Positions 20,856 to 32,329 of a stretch of 64,000 nucleotides of DNA are shown here, one piece after another. Position numbers and translations under genes: made by a program. The notes under the pieces were generated by a model. It made no database searches. It was not told where the DNA came from and saw nothing but the letters and a program-made list of their open reading frames with translations. Position 1 is the first letter of the stretch; each line of letters begins with the position of its first letter. The stretch lies in assembly GCF_028372415.1 (NCBI RefSeq), contig NC_092872.1, positions 11,631,001 to 11,695,000 of the forward strand, read 5' to 3'. This DNA is from Notamacropus eugenii (lineage: Eukaryota; Chordata; Mammalia; Diprotodontia; Macropodidae).

Positions 20856-21334
20856 AAGAGGTCACACAAAGCTTGCTGATGATAAGCATTTCCTTTTGTA
20901 CAGATGAAGAAAATGAGGCTCATAAAATTGCAGTGACTGGCCACAGGTCCCAGAAGGCGTTGATGGCATCACTTGAGCTAGAACCTTGGGCCCCTTGACT
21001 GATAACCAAGGGGTCTGTCTCAGTGCCTGTGGTTGAGTAGGCCTTTCCCACTACCTGTCATGGACTTGCCCTCTGACCTTTCAGCTTCTCCCAGGCTCCA
21101 TCTGCTTTCTTTCTTTCCCCTCCTACCTGAAAGGAGCTTGGCATTTGCTTCTTGCTTCTATCACTGTATTGGTTGGGACAGGTGCTAACAGGCCAGAGCT
21201 GCCAAGTCAGCTCAGGAGATGAGAGGGAAAGGGATCAAGCGGCTGAACCTTGCTAGAGTCTCGGAGTCAGGAGAAGGAAGACGTCACCTAAAAGGGGTAG
21301 CTGTCTTCCTGATGCCTTCCTTCTGGCTCAGGAC

Positions 21335-21592
21335 TCCTAGTGATGATGGTGATAACAAATATACATTAGCACCTACTGCATGCCAGGCACTGTGGTAAGT
21401 GCATTTGATCCTCACGATAACCTTGAGAGGTAGGTGCTATTATTAACCCCATTTTACAGATGAGGAAACTGAGGCAAACAGTTTAAGTAACTTGTCCAGG
21501 GTCACACAGTAAGTATATCTGAGGCTGGATTTGAACTCAAGTGTTCCTAAGTCCAGAGCCAGTGCTCCATGTACTGTGCCACCTGAATAGAT
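21335..21592 (-). mobile_element. MIR/tRNA-like SINE, antisense, well preserved
   Basis: It has 'ctactgcatgccaggcactg', 'ccattttacagatgaggaaa', 'ccagggtcacacagtaagta' and 'agtgctccatgtactgtgcc'. Confidence 0.8.
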
Positions 21593-21639
21593 GGTGTGAG
21601 TAAAGTTCTAAGAGGTTCAGCAGTTTGAGTCAGAATCTT

Positions 21640-21962
21640 ATAATTCCTCACATCATTCTTCAAGTTCTCTCTCAGGCACCACATTCTCCATGGATCCTTC
21701 CTTGATTTTTCCAGCTGAAAGTGCTCTCTTCCTTCTGAAATTTTCTTAGATCCTTTTGGCATCTTTGTCTGTCTGTTTCTCCCTCTTTTGTTATGATCAC
21801 AGTCTGCTTTGTATCCCTCTTATACATGTATGTATGTGTATGATTCTCTCCCCCCTTCAAGTAGATTATAAACTCCCTGAGGGTAGGATCTTCTGTGGAC
21901 TTCATCTTTTCATTCCCAGAACTATGTCTTACAGAGAATAGACAATAAATTATTAATTGTTT
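21640..21962 (+). mobile_element. L2 LINE 3' end, sense
   Basis: It has 'cacattctccatggatcctt', 'gtagattataaactccctga' and 'gagaatagacaataaattat'. The flanking open frames on both strands are artefacts of it. Confidence 0.75.
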
Positions 21963-21999
21963 GAGTTAAACTTGTATTTTGCCCAAGAATTATCTCTTT

Positions 22000-22300
22000 T
22001 GACATGTCTAGTCCAATCTCTACACTGTGGAGATGAAGAGAAGGGATCCCAGGAAGCTTCCATATTGTCTGGGCCCAGGGTCACAGAGATAGTAGGGTGG
22101 CAGAGTCAGGATTCACACCTAGGACTTTTGACTTCAAATGCAGCCCTCCTTCTACTGGAGAACACCAGATCCCACTCAATGTAGGATGTAAGTTCTTTGA
22201 GGACTTTATTTTTTTTTTCCTTTACATTGCTAGAGTTTAACTTGGAGCTTGACATGTAATAGGCATTTTTAAAATGCTGGTTGAATTTAGTAGCTCTCCA
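22000..22300. mobile_element. MIR (antisense) then L2 3' terminus (sense)
   Basis: The first half has 'gtctagtccaatctctacac' and 'ggcagagtcaggattcacac'. The second has 'gtaagttctttgaggacttt' and 'aataggcatttttaaaatgc'. Confidence 0.55.
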
Positions 22301-22309
22301 AGGTAGTTA

Positions 22310-22480
22310 GTTGCTACATCCATTTGACCCTGAGCAATTCACTTAATCTTTGTTTGCCTCAGTTTCCTCATCTGTCAAATGTGTTGGAGAAGAAAATGGC
22401 AAACCATTCCAGTATCTTTGCCAAGAAAACCCCAAATAGGGGCACAAAGAGTTGGATACACTGAAATGACAACAGTAAAG
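22310..22480 (+). mobile_element. tRNA-like SINE, sense, 5'-truncated
   Basis: It has 'gaccctgagcaattcactta', 'ctcagtttcctcatctgtca', 'gaaaatggcaaaccattcc' and 'ggcacaaagagttggataca'. Confidence 0.8.
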
Positions 22481-22571
22481 TGATGTGATTGTGGGGGTAG
22501 GGAACAGATTTACTTCCCTAATTTCTGTTTTGTAAAGGGTAAATATTAAAATGAGTGGATGCTGGGAAGAG

Positions 22572-22785
22572 AACACAGCGCAGTGGAAAGTAGTGCCAGA
22601 CTTTAGTGTCAATAAGTCTGGGTTCACATCCCAGCTCTGACACTTACTGGCTGTGGGATCTCGAGCAAATCACTGAACTTTTGTTTCCTCTTTTGTCAAA
22701 TGGAGATGAAGCCAATGTTTGTGCTGTTTACTTCCCTGGGAATTGGGAGTAGAAGCACTTTAAAGGCATATAATTTGAACAAAGA
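22572..22785 (+). mobile_element. MIR SINE, sense
   Basis: It has 'agcgcagtggaaagtagtgc', 'gggttcacatcccagctctg', 'tgtttcctcttttgtcaaat' and 'gcactttaaaggcatata'. Confidence 0.75.
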
Positions 22786-22997
22786 GTGGAAATGGATGAT
22801 GAGTGAGATCCAGAATTCCATCAGAGGAGGGAAAGTGAGAGAGATTTCCTTTGGGAAATTGTATAGTGCTTTTAGTGATCCCCAAGCATCTCCTCAAAAC
22901 AAGCCTATCCTTTGAACATGGAGATTCTTCTTGAGATGTGTTGTGGCATTGAGTCATGTAATGTACAATCTTTGAAGAACTGAAATTGACCCCCACC

Positions 22998-23157
22998 CAG
23001 GGGACATTTGTGTGTGTTTATATGTATACATGCATATGTGTATATAAATACTTGTATACATATGTGTGTGATGTGTATACATTTATTTACAGAGAGAAAG
23101 AGTAGAGAGAGAAGAAAAGGAGAAAGGGAAAGAGAGGAGAGGAGAGGAGAGGAGAGA

Positions 23158-23210
<53 letters not shown>
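22998..23210. repeat. Compound microsatellite, TG/TA-rich then (GA)n
   Basis: TG- and TA-rich text at 22998-23080 is followed by a purine tract that becomes a nearly pure GA run at about 23161-23207. The R/E-rich plus frame (23008-23247) and its S/L-rich minus counterpart simply translate it. Confidence 0.95.
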
Positions 23211-23211
<1 letters not shown>

Positions 23212-23559
23212 GGACCTGCATGGAAGGGTTATGATCTGTACTCTTGAAGGGGATGTATATGTTGAGGAGGTCACGGGTCCTTTGGAGTTTTAGAGTAGTG
23301 TAGAGAAAATGCTATTTTTCATCCTTTGAAATAATCTATGGTCATTGCAAAGTCTGTCATCTTCACAGTCCTACCTCCATGCCACTTCGTTTTTCTTTCA
23401 TGAGGCAGTCGCAGAGGGTTAAATTCAGGCAGGAAAGAGCCTTTCTGTTCTCACCCCCACCCCCAGCAGGGAAGAGATAGAAACCTGGAGCCTACAGAAA
23501 CTGATCGTAGCAATAATAACGTCATTGCTAGCATGTCTGTGATGGTTGCAAATTGTTTC

Positions 23560-23706
23560 AGACTTTTCACCTGATCGATCTCATTTGATCTATTAGATCG
23601 TGGGTTCCTTGAAGTGAGGACTGCCTTTTTTTGTGTCCTCTGTGATTAGCACTGTGCCTGCCCAGTAGTACGTGATCAATAGGTATTTATTGAATTAAAT
23701 TGAAAT
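23560..23706 (+). mobile_element. L2 3' terminus, sense
   Basis: It has 'gatcgtgggttccttgaagt', 'ttagcactgtgcctgccc' and 'ataggtatttattgaattaa'. Confidence 0.75.
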
Positions 23707-23938
23707 CTTCATAAGAAAGAACTCCAGGGCTAGGTAAAAGAGTTCAAATTCCACCTCAGACACTTGATAGCTGTGGGACCCTGGGCAAATCACTTATCCC
23801 TGTTTGCCTCAGTTTCCTCATCTGTGAAATGAGCTGGAAGAGGACATGGCAAACCACTCCAGTATCTTTGCCAAGAAAACCTCAAAATAGGGTCACAAAG
23901 TGTTGGACACAATTGAAACAACTCAACAACAAAAACCT
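23707..23938 (+). mobile_element. tRNA-like SINE, sense
   Basis: It has 'gttcaaattccacctcagac', 'gggaccctgggcaaatcact', 'catggcaaaccactccagta' and 'gggtcacaaagtgttggaca'. It sits directly after an L2 terminus. Confidence 0.85.
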
Positions 23939-24487
23939 CTTCAAATTACAAATGAGGAAAACTGTCTCTGATGGGCTAAGTCACTCGTCCTAGGTCATGT
24001 AGCCTAGATTGGAACCTAGGTCTTCTGACTTCAGAGTGCTTTTTCTGCTTGAGCAGCTTTTTCCAATCAAATTGAGACAAGTTCCGAGCTGTCTTAAATC
24101 CCATTTGGGGTGTTTCCTTTTTTAAGACCGGGCTTCAAGTCCCTCTCTGCTCTGGGTGAAGGTGATAAGGACCTGGGTGGTGGCAATGGAAAGGCAGGGA
24201 GGGGGGAGACCAAATGTAAGACATCATGTAAGGAGAATCGAGGGGAAGGCTCACAGGAAAGAGTGTTGAGAACTTAGTGACTGGATGTGATATGGGAAGA
24301 AGAGGGAAGAGTCAAAGGTGATTTGAGGGTTTGAGGTCTAGGTGACTGGGATTATTGTAGGGCCACTGACAAAAACCTGGGTTCAGACTTTACCTTCGTT
24401 GCCTGCTACAAGTAAGACATTGACTAAATTACTTTCTTTTTCCAGGTCTCAGTTTCTTCACCTGTAAAATGAAGAGACCGGCTTAGA

Positions 24488-25306
24488 TCAGCTGTATTCA
24501 AAGTGTGGTCCCAGGACTCCTAGGGGTTGCCCAAGTCCCTTTCAGGGGGTCTAGGAGATCAAAACTATTTTCATAATACTAGGACATTATTTATTAAAAT
24601 TCCCCTCCTTTTTCCAACTACATGTCTGTGTAAGGCTAGATTTTCTTTAGTCCTTCAACCAAAACAACATATTGAAACAGATAGAATGCAGAAACAGATA
24701 TGAGAGTCTAGCCATCTTCTGTTAAGCCAGACATGAAAAAGATTTGCAAAAATCTGCAAAATAATACCACTCATTTTTTTTGTTCTGAAAAATAGGTACT
24801 TTTCTTTAAAATGTATTAATTTTGCTAATATATAGAAGGGTTTATTATTGCTTATATTTTATTGTTTGTTATTTTAAAACGGATTCATAACTATTTCAAC
24901 ATTTGAGCAATTTTAATTTCTGATATGGTAAATATTGATAGACATACAGGGGTATGCTGGAACCAGCTCATACAAGTTAGCATCAATTGTTAATTTTTCA
25001 TTGTGAGCATTTTTATTTCTGAAATTAGCAAATGCTGTAAATCAGGACTTGATTTATTGGTTTTCTGATTGTCCAATTTTAAGAAAGTAGTAGAGCAAGT
25101 ATTAATGTGTTCCAAAAGTGATAGCGACAGCATTAACTTAAAAGTGTGGCTTCTCTTTTTGGAGAGCTGGTTGTTAAATATTTCCCAACACACCCTTGTA
25201 TGTAACCCATATAAACAAAAACCCTTGGGGCTTCTCAGTTTTTTTTTAAGAGTGTAAAGATGTTCTGAAGGGCTCCTGAAATCAAAAAGTCTGAGAATCA
25301 TTAGCC
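24488..25306. mobile_element. hAT/Charlie-like DNA transposon remnant
   Basis: The left end has 'gtattcaaagtgtggtccca', 'ctaggggttgcccaagtccc' and 'gatcaaaactattttcataa'. The right end has 'aatcaaaaagtctgagaatc', partly the inverted counterpart of the left. The interior is AT-rich with no transposase frame left. A second element (24947-25198) lies inside it. Confidence 0.6.
24947..25198. mobile_element. Short inverted-repeat DNA element nested in the hAT remnant
   Basis: The ends 'caggggtatgctgg' and 'cccaacacacccttg' are imperfect inverted repeats. Interior phrases 'gcaaatgctgtaaatcagga' and 'cttgatttattggttttctg' recur at 57307-57547 ('tgctgaaaatcaggacttga'), so this is a multi-copy family. 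Confidence 0.65.
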
Positions 25307-25639
25307 TTGATGATCTTTTAAGATCCTTCCTTGACGTGGACATTCGGTGTCTAGGGTCCCTGCTAGCTCAGACGTTATGTTCTAAGGTCCCTCCAAAGCT
25401 CCGATATTTTGTGTTTTAGTCATCTTGCTAGCTCTGGCATTATAAGAATCTGTCAGTTAGGAGGGGGAGCAAAGATGAAAAGTTTAGTTTTAGACAAGTT
25501 GAGTTTGAATCGGAAGTGGCTACCAGACCTCTGGTAGAAGAGTGGTAAGAAAGTAGAGGCATTGGTTACAGCTGCCTCTTTCTAAAGATTCAGACTGAAA
25601 AGGAAGGAAAGACGAGTTGATGTGGCAAGTCTATAGTAA

Positions 25640-25795
25640 AAAAAATCATAGGATTAAAGAGTTAGAAATTGAAGATACCTTGGAATTTACCTAACCCACT
25701 CCTCTCATTTTGCTGGAGTTATTTGTCCAGGGTCACAGAGGGTAAATAGAAGTTCTGGGATTTGGATTCATGACCTCTGACATCAAATAGAACCC
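25640..25795 (-). mobile_element. MIR fragment, antisense
   Basis: It has 'tcataggattaaagagttag', 'gtccagggtcacagagggta' and 'gatttggattcatgacctct'. Confidence 0.6.
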
Positions 25796-26221
25796 TGCCA
25801 TATAATAAGCACAGCTCACATTTTTCTTCTGCCTTAAGATTTTAAACTTGGTTTCCTCACCCCAAGTTTATGAGGCAGGTCAAATGTACAAATCCACGTT
25901 TTGCTAGTGAGAAAACTGAAGGTCGTGGTGGTAGTGACTTTGTCCACAATTACACAGAGAAGCACTGAGAGCCAACAACTGGAAGGCAGGTTTCCTGCTT
26001 CCAGCTTCTGGTCTGTTTCCACAAAACACATGACCAATGAGAGATGCAGGGAAAGGAGTGGAGACACTTGGTTATGTTTGTAGGAAAACAGGAAGGAGCT
26101 GAGGATTGGAGATGAAAGGTGCTGGAGGAGGTGGGAGGAAGAATTCAGATGCTTGAAATGAATGGGATTCAGGGAGAAGGACCAGCCCTCTCTCAGAAAC
26201 CGGAGGAAAAAGAGGGTAAAG

Positions 26222-26395
26222 GGGTGTGTGTATGTGTGTGTGTGTGTGTGTCTGTGTCTGTCTCTATCTCTGTCTCTGTCTCTGTATGTGTCTCTGTGTA
26301 TGTCTGTGTGTATGTGTGTGTCTGTGTCTGTCTCTGTCTCTGTCTCCATGTGTGTCTCTGTGTATGTCTGTGTGTGTGTGTGCGTGTGTCCGCCA
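26222..26395. repeat. Compound (TG)n/(TCTGTC)n microsatellite
   Basis: TG runs alternate with 'tctctgtctctgtctctg' text, and a block containing 'tgtgtctctgtgtatgtctg' appears twice (near 26288 and 26350). This indicates internal duplication. Cysteine/valine-rich plus frames and a threonine/histidine-rich minus frame are read-outs of it. Confidence 0.95.
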
Positions 26396-26399
26396 GATG

Positions 26400-26645
26400 C
26401 CACTTTGTCCATGAACTTTTTCCTGATTTCCCTCACTGCTCATGTGAAAAGTGAAAACGATAGCAATCTTTTCTTTCTTAAATTACCCATAGCCCTTTGC
26501 CTGGACCTCTCCTTTGTTCTTATCTTCCTCTTCCTGTGTCAGATTTCTGTGTACATGTCATTTTACCCTATTAAATTTTAAGCTCCGATAGCAGGGTCTG
26601 TGCTGAATCTTTTATTGTATTCCCAGAACTGAAAGAGGCTATGCA
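26400..26645 (+). mobile_element. L2 LINE 3' end, sense
   Basis: It has 'gaactttttcctgatttccc', 'ccctttgcctggacctctcc' and 'cagaactgaaagag'. Confidence 0.6.
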
Positions 26646-26819
26646 CCTAGTTAACAGTACCACATCATTCTACTACCTTTTGCATTGTGAGGAGGAGTTC
26701 TGTCTCCAATCAAGTGTTCCCTGGGAATTCTGGTTCTAAACAACTCCTCCTCTCAGTCCTAAACCTAAATCTGAGGCAGACAGATGCATTCCAGACTCAC
26801 ATATTGTCATGGTGATGAG

Positions 26820-27060
26820 TGACAATGCTTACTCACATTTCTGTAGCTTTAAGGTTTGCAAACTGCCTTCCTCCCTGACATCCTCTGAAGTAAATAGATC
26901 CAGTATTATTATTATCCCAATTTTAGAGATTTTAAAAATTACGGCTCTTTGTGGGATAGTGACCTGCCCAAGAGCATTCAGCTAGTAAGTGCCTGAGCTG
27001 GAATTCTATCTCAGCTCTCAAAAGTCTACCACCCCAACGCTACTTTTCAGGCTCTCTGGG
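26820..27060 (-). mobile_element. MIR SINE, antisense
   Basis: It has 'acaatgcttactcacatttc', 'tgacctgcccaagagcattc' and 'agctagtaagtgcctgagct'. Confidence 0.65.
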
Positions 27061-27147
27061 GTGGAGAGGAGGGGCAGACAGAGCCTTGTCTTATCTGCAG
27101 GAAGAAAATAGTATTTAGAATTGAAGAGACATTAGAGATCTGTAAGA

Positions 27148-27355
27148 GTTCTTAACTTTGTGTCGTGCATCTTTGGCAGTCCGATGACGCTTGTAAACCC
27201 TTTCTCAGAATAATGTATTTTTTAAATTCATGAAATAAAATATATTGACATAAAAAACTAATTATATATTTGAAATAAAGATGCAGTTTTTTCCCCATCC
27301 AAGTTTACGGACTCCTTGAAATCTTTCTAAAGACGCTGTCTGCCCCAAGGTAAGA
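27148..27355. mobile_element. hAT-like short inverted-repeat element, second copy
   Basis: Ends 'agagttcttaactttg' and 'caaggtaagaatatct' are inverted repeats. The interior has 'tttggcagtccgatgacgct' and 'tctcagaataatgtatt', shared with 10575-10727. This copy retains a longer AT-rich middle. Confidence 0.65.
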
Positions 27356-27359
27356 ATAT

Positions 27360-27480
27360 CTGGTCTAGTTCTACCCCCTCATTTTACAGACAAGGAAACT
27401 GAGACCCTCAGAGGGAAAGAGATTTGCCTGAGGTCTCAGTGAGTTGTAGAGCCAGGATTTAAAGGTCTAAAGATACCAAA
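27360..27480 (-). mobile_element. MIR fragment, antisense
   Basis: It has 'cattttacagacaaggaaac' and 'gagttgtagagccaggattt'. Confidence 0.65.
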
Positions 27481-27721
27481 TCCAGTATTCTACTACTTTG
27501 TAACTGAAGAGGAAAGGTGAGGCTCTAGAAGGGGCAGTGGAAGGTTTGATCTCTCCCTCACCGCCTTGCAATACCCTAAGATAGACTGAGAGCACTGAGC
27601 GGCAATGGGACCAGTTATAGGCACAGTGGAGGCAGCATTTTGCACCTCTCCACCTCATTCTCTCTGCCTTTCTGTGTTTGTCCTGGAGGTCATGGCACCC
27701 CAAGAATGAAATATCTGCCTC

Positions 27722-27928
27722 CCTATCACAGAATCTCAGAATTGGAAAGGACCTCAGAGGCAGCCAGGACAATCTGAAGAAGATTCGCTTCTGAACCCCA
27801 GGATTCACTCCAAAAACTAGTTATCCATCCTGTGCTTGAAGAACTGCGAGTGGGGTACTTGGTGCCCCTTGAAGGGCCTGGTTTCACTTTGGGACAGCTT
27901 TAATTATTAGACCAGGGATAGTATCCCC
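27722..27928 (-). mobile_element. CR1/L3 3' end, antisense
   Basis: It has 'tcacagaatctcagaattgg', 'aaaggacctcagaggcagcc', 'gttatccatcctgtgcttga' and 'tgggacagctttaattatta', the antisense CR1/L3 3' order. Confidence 0.7.
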
Positions 27929-27929
27929 C

Positions 27930-28855
27930 TCTTATAACAAGGTTGCCTACAGACGGCAGTGGGGAGGAGACTTATCTCCCTCTAAAACTGGAGATTCCCT
28001 GAGGATGATGTCTCCTATCAGCCCAGAAGATGCCTGGAGAATCTTCTTTCCCTCAACCAAGGCCTTGCTCACTAGAGGCCCATCAGGGAGGTAGAGGTGG
28101 GGACCTAAGGACTTTGACCTTTCCATTGCCAGTCTGGAGAGGCTGGGGCATGGCAGGACCACTTATTTGTTATCAGAATTTGGCTGCAGGATCTAGGTTC
28201 TTGGACTTGCCCCTCTCCTGTCATCCTGTTCTCTTCTCTTTCTTCCTTCCCTTCAGACATTTCCCTTATAGGAAAGGAGATTTCATCAGTGATTATCCAT
28301 TAACATATGGGAAATTGAGGGAATTTAATTGCCTTCAAGTCCACGAAAGCATCTCAGATAGTCTGGGATCCCTGATCATACCCTCTAAAATTAAAAAAAA
28401 AATTGAATTTTTTTTTTGGTCCAACTTAACATTTTGCAATGTACTCCTTCCTCTTCAAGAAAGCTATCCCTTATGACAAAGAGTAAAAAAGAGGGGGAAA
28501 AACACCAGCTTAGAACTATTCAGCACATTGGAAAAATCTGCTATGATCTGCAGGGATCTGTGCCCAGCACCCCCTATCTCTGCAAAGAAGAAGCTGGAAA
28601 GGGACTTTCTCCACTCTCTTCTCACAGGGCAAGCTCGGACATTAGAATTTCACAGTATTCAGTTTGGTCTTTTCCATCCACATCTTCCCCCCCAGTGTGG
28701 GAAACAGGAATGGAAAGATTGCTGGGGGAGCCTGCTCCGAGTGCAGCTGGAGGGAGGGCAGGTGAAGCAGAGAACCCGTCTGTCACCTCACTCTGAGCTG
28801 AAAGAGGTTGTCCTATGTTTATAGGGAAACGGAGAATTTCACAGGAGCTGGAAGG
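27930..28855. other. Intron, largely unique
   Basis: No repeat family is recognised. Open frames at 28030-28476 and 28416-28824 overlap each other in different frames and show no family similarity, so I do not call them genes. Confidence 0.4.
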
Positions 28856-29234
28856 AACCTTCCATATTTTGAAAATAAGTATTTATTGTTGTCTTCTGCT
28901 TCTTACATCATCCTAGCTATCCCCAGGATCCTTTCCCTTCCTCTCTCATATGACAATTTTTTTTAAAAGATGAAAAAAGGCAGCACACCTGATTGAAACG
29001 TGTGCACCCCTGGGAGCTCCCACCTCTACAAAGGGGTGGGTGGGAGTTGTCCTGCCATCTTCTCGTTCCAGCCCTGCTTGAGTTTTATAGTTTTGTTACA
29101 TTCGCTTTTGAATTTCTTTTGGTGAGGCTCTTCTTTTCATTTACATCATTATGGAACCCTGTGTATTATCTCATCCGGCCCCTTCTTATATGAGAGATTG
29201 GTAGTGTAAGGACTATGTAGCTGTCCAGGGTCAC

Positions 29235-29720
29235 GCAGTTGGGAGAGCTAGTCTTATGTATAACCATATATTGTATTGTATTGTCCTACATACATACATA
29301 TATACGCGTATTTATATAGCATGTACATGTATATATACATACACATAGGTATAAAAATCTGTCTATAGATATAAATTATAGATACATCTATATATAGGTT
29401 ACAGCTATGTCTATAATCTATCTATATATTTATCTCTAAATCTATATAGGTAGATATTCATAGATATAGATATCTATGTAGATCTAGAGATATCTGTTAT
29501 CTCTATGTAGGAGACTACAAAACATATATGTACATCTATATATGTATATGTGTATATGACACAATATACTAGGTGTGACCCTGAGTAATTAAACAATGCT
29601 ATCCGTAATATCTAATACAGATTTGTACGATAGAAATTTATATATCCATAATATATACATACACGTATGTATATATGCATATATGTACACACGTAATACA
29701 CTGTCTCTCTCTCTAATCTA
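29235..29720. repeat. AT-rich microsatellite block (TA/TATC/TACA)
   Basis: Almost 500 bases are built of TATA, TATC and TACA steps, for example 'tctatatataggttacagct', 'atatgtacatctatatat' and 'catacacgtatgtatatatg'. The block ends with a short CT run near 29701. Such blocks are prone to length change and hairpins. Confidence 0.9.
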
Positions 29721-29929
29721 TCTCTGTCTCCCTATTTTGCCCAGGCTGGAAACGTATCCATCACTCACAGGCTTGATCCTGCTACTGATCAGCGCAGAAG
29801 TTTGGATCTGCTGTTTCCACCCTGGGCATCCTGATGGCTTCCCCCTTTCCCAGGTGGGGGTGGGGGGGCCCCTCAATTGACTTTAGCCCTCCTGTAGCTC
29901 CCTACCAGCAGGGTCTCTAGGAGTGCATC

Positions 29930-30330
29930 ACCATATTTGGCAGCTCCCTCATTTTGCCGATGGGGAGCCTGAGGCTCAAAGACATTAAATTCAAGGTCAC
30001 CCAGGTATTAAAGTATGTAGTATAGTTGAGATTTCAGCTGATGTCCTCCAGTACCACATCGTGTGTATTTGTATGCGTGTGTGTTTGTGGGTGTTTTGTG
30101 AGATCAGAGTGTATATGTAAATATGAACATTAGTTTCCATTTTTATAGCTTTGCAAATTGACTTTCTTCACAACAACCCTATAAAGAAGGTAGTGCAAAT
30201 GTGATTATCTCCAATTTACAGATGAGGAAACTGAGGCACAGAGATGTTAAGTGACTTGACCATGTCACACAATGAATGCACCAGCGGCCCCTCGAACCCT
30301 GGTCTTCTGAACCTAAGTAAGACTAGTGAT
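29930..30330 (-). mobile_element. Two antisense MIR SINEs separated by a TG run
   Basis: Copy one has 'cattttgccgatggggagcc'. A TG run lies at 30060-30100. Copy two (30130-30330) has 'ttacagatgaggaaactgag' and 'gtgacttgaccatgtcacac'. Confidence 0.7.
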
Positions 30331-30334
30331 TTTT

Positions 30335-31155
30335 CTGTTCTGCCACAATTGTTCCTTAGACCCATTTAAACCTTCTGGTGACCTGCTAAATCCTCCCACA
30401 GCTGTATTCTTGAAACCACTTTTTCTACTCAGAAAAGGGAGACTTTGGGGTGCACTTATCATTGGTGGCTGTATGTTGGACATAAAACACTGTGCTGCTG
30501 TTCGTTGGGTTAAATAGAGGGGTTAAAAACAACCCCTGAAACTCCCTTTGAGGGCAGAATTTGGGGGGTAGCAATTTTGACCCTTACTGGATCATTGCTG
30601 GCTGACCCACCCTCCTTAACTTCACTGGGAAAGGAAAGAGGGAGAGGTACTTGGTCAATATTGGCTTTCTCCCTAGGTTTCTAGGGCCTCCCTGGGGCCA
30701 GCAATCCCAACAAACAGAGCCCTGCTGGGTGGAGCCAGCAGGCCAAGGCAGGGAGCCAGAACACCTGGTTGCCCTTCTTTGACCGGAATCATGGTTTGGG
30801 GTGAGGCATTTTTTCCCCCGTGCCTCACTTTCTCTTTCAGGGAAGTGGGTAAAACAAAGAGAGCCCTGTCTGATTCTTCCCTCATCTCTGACCAGCTTGG
30901 GCTGGGGTGGGGAGAGCAGGGTGTGGGTGAGAGATAAGACTGTTGCCCCTCTCCACAGCAGGACAAAAGGTCATGTGTTTCTAATTATTTTTTTCCTCTG
31001 CCTTCCTGAAAAGTAGGGAAACCTCAGTACCCCAGACACTACCTGATAGCTCTGGGGAAGCATCTGAAGACTCATAACCACTTTGTGAGGTGGGTAGGGA
31101 AGACAGATATTCTCATCCCTCTTTTGCTGAGGAGGAGTTAAGTAGCTTGGCCAGG
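30335..31155. other. Intron, largely unique
   Basis: No repeat or gene is recognised with confidence. G+C is somewhat higher than in nearby repeats. Small frames on both strands overlap and are unconvincing. Confidence 0.4.
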
Positions 31156-31169
31156 GCTTGGGAAGAAGC

Positions 31170-31370
31170 AGCATCTTTGTGGGAAGGAGCACTGATCCCG
31201 GAGGCAGAAAGCCTTCTTTGGACCTTGGGCTCTTATCACCTCTTCACTGGGTGACAATCAACAGGTCAGTTCCCTTCTCTGAGTTTCAGTTTCTCTTTTG
31301 TAAAATGAGAGTGACAGTACTTGCACTGCTGATCTCACTGGCTGTTGTTAAGAAAGGCATTTAAACCTTA
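31170..31370 (+). mobile_element. MIR SINE, sense
   Basis: It has 'gtgggaaggagcactgatcc', 'gtttctcttttgtaaaatga' and 'ggctgttgttaagaaaggc'. Confidence 0.65.
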
Positions 31371-31609
31371 AAAGGAGCACAGAAATAGTACCTATTTTGG
31401 GGCCAGGATTTGAATCCAAGTTATCTGACCTCAAATCCAGCAACCCTCCATGACTCACCCTCTGGATGAGAGACCGTTCTAGTCAGTATGGAGGGAGTCA
31501 GGAGGAAGGAAAGACAAAATTCCCCTGAACTACAGGGAGTTCCCAGTCCGATTGAGGTCATGTCCCAGCTCACGCTGATTTTCCATCTCCATTTGAGGAT
31601 GTGATCTTC

Positions 31610-31740
31610 AGGGTGCACTCGCTAGTTGTGTGGCCTTGGGTAAATCGCTTCCCCTCTTCTGAACCTCAGTTTTCTCATCTGTAAAATAGGGATAAGTGAA
31701 CCTCCCAGGATTGTTTGGGGAAACTCAGGGCAAACTTAAA
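31610..31740 (+). mobile_element. MIR fragment, sense
   Basis: It has 'gtgtggccttgggtaaatcg', 'cagttttctcatctgtaaaa' and 'tcccaggattgtttgggg'. Confidence 0.65.
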
Positions 31741-32099
31741 AATCTTGAGTTTTGATTGTGAGTTGCAAAAACTATTAAGCTAATCAGGAAATATAATCAC
31801 AAAACCAAAGGAATAGATTCACCTCTCACAGGTATTTCTGGTATTTCCAGGCCCTTAGTCTGGACCTCTGGGCTCCAGCTGAACATGAGACAGCTGTGTG
31901 GATGGTAGTGAGAGCAGTGCTATCGCATGGTGTATGGTTAGCCAGGTGGATGATGGAGTTCTTGGTGGAAGTGGGGCTGTCCTTGCTTTGGTTTCCTTTT
32001 CTGTCACGCCTCAAAGCTTATTTCATGGTCCCTGAAGTTGTCTCTTATTTTCTCTCCTCTATCTGCACCTTTTTCTGCCTTAAGATCATGGATTTAGGG

Positions 32100-32220
32100 A
32101 TGTAAAGGGCCTCATTTTACAATTGAGAAAATTGTAGAGAGGTTAAGTGACTTGTCTGAGGTCATACAGGTCATAAGAGTAGCTGAACCAGGATTGCAGC
32201 ATTCTTTCCATCACCCTCCC
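32100..32220 (-). mobile_element. MIR fragment, antisense
   Basis: It has 'cctcattttacaattgagaa' and 'gtgacttgtctgaggtcata'. Confidence 0.65.
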
Positions 32221-32329
32221 CGCCTTCATTGCCTTCTTCCCTCTAACTGGGACTCTTGTCAAGGAAGAGGCCATAGCTAGAGTTCTGACTCACTCGGTAT
32301 TAGTGGCGTGGTCATAGGCGCTGAGCCTG

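Noticed and set aside
23008..23274. R/E-rich and S/L-rich frames on opposite strands
   Set aside because: Translation of a (GA)n tract.
26119..26581. Cysteine/valine-rich open frames of 111 and 139 residues
   Set aside because: They translate the TG/TCTG microsatellite followed by an L2 end.
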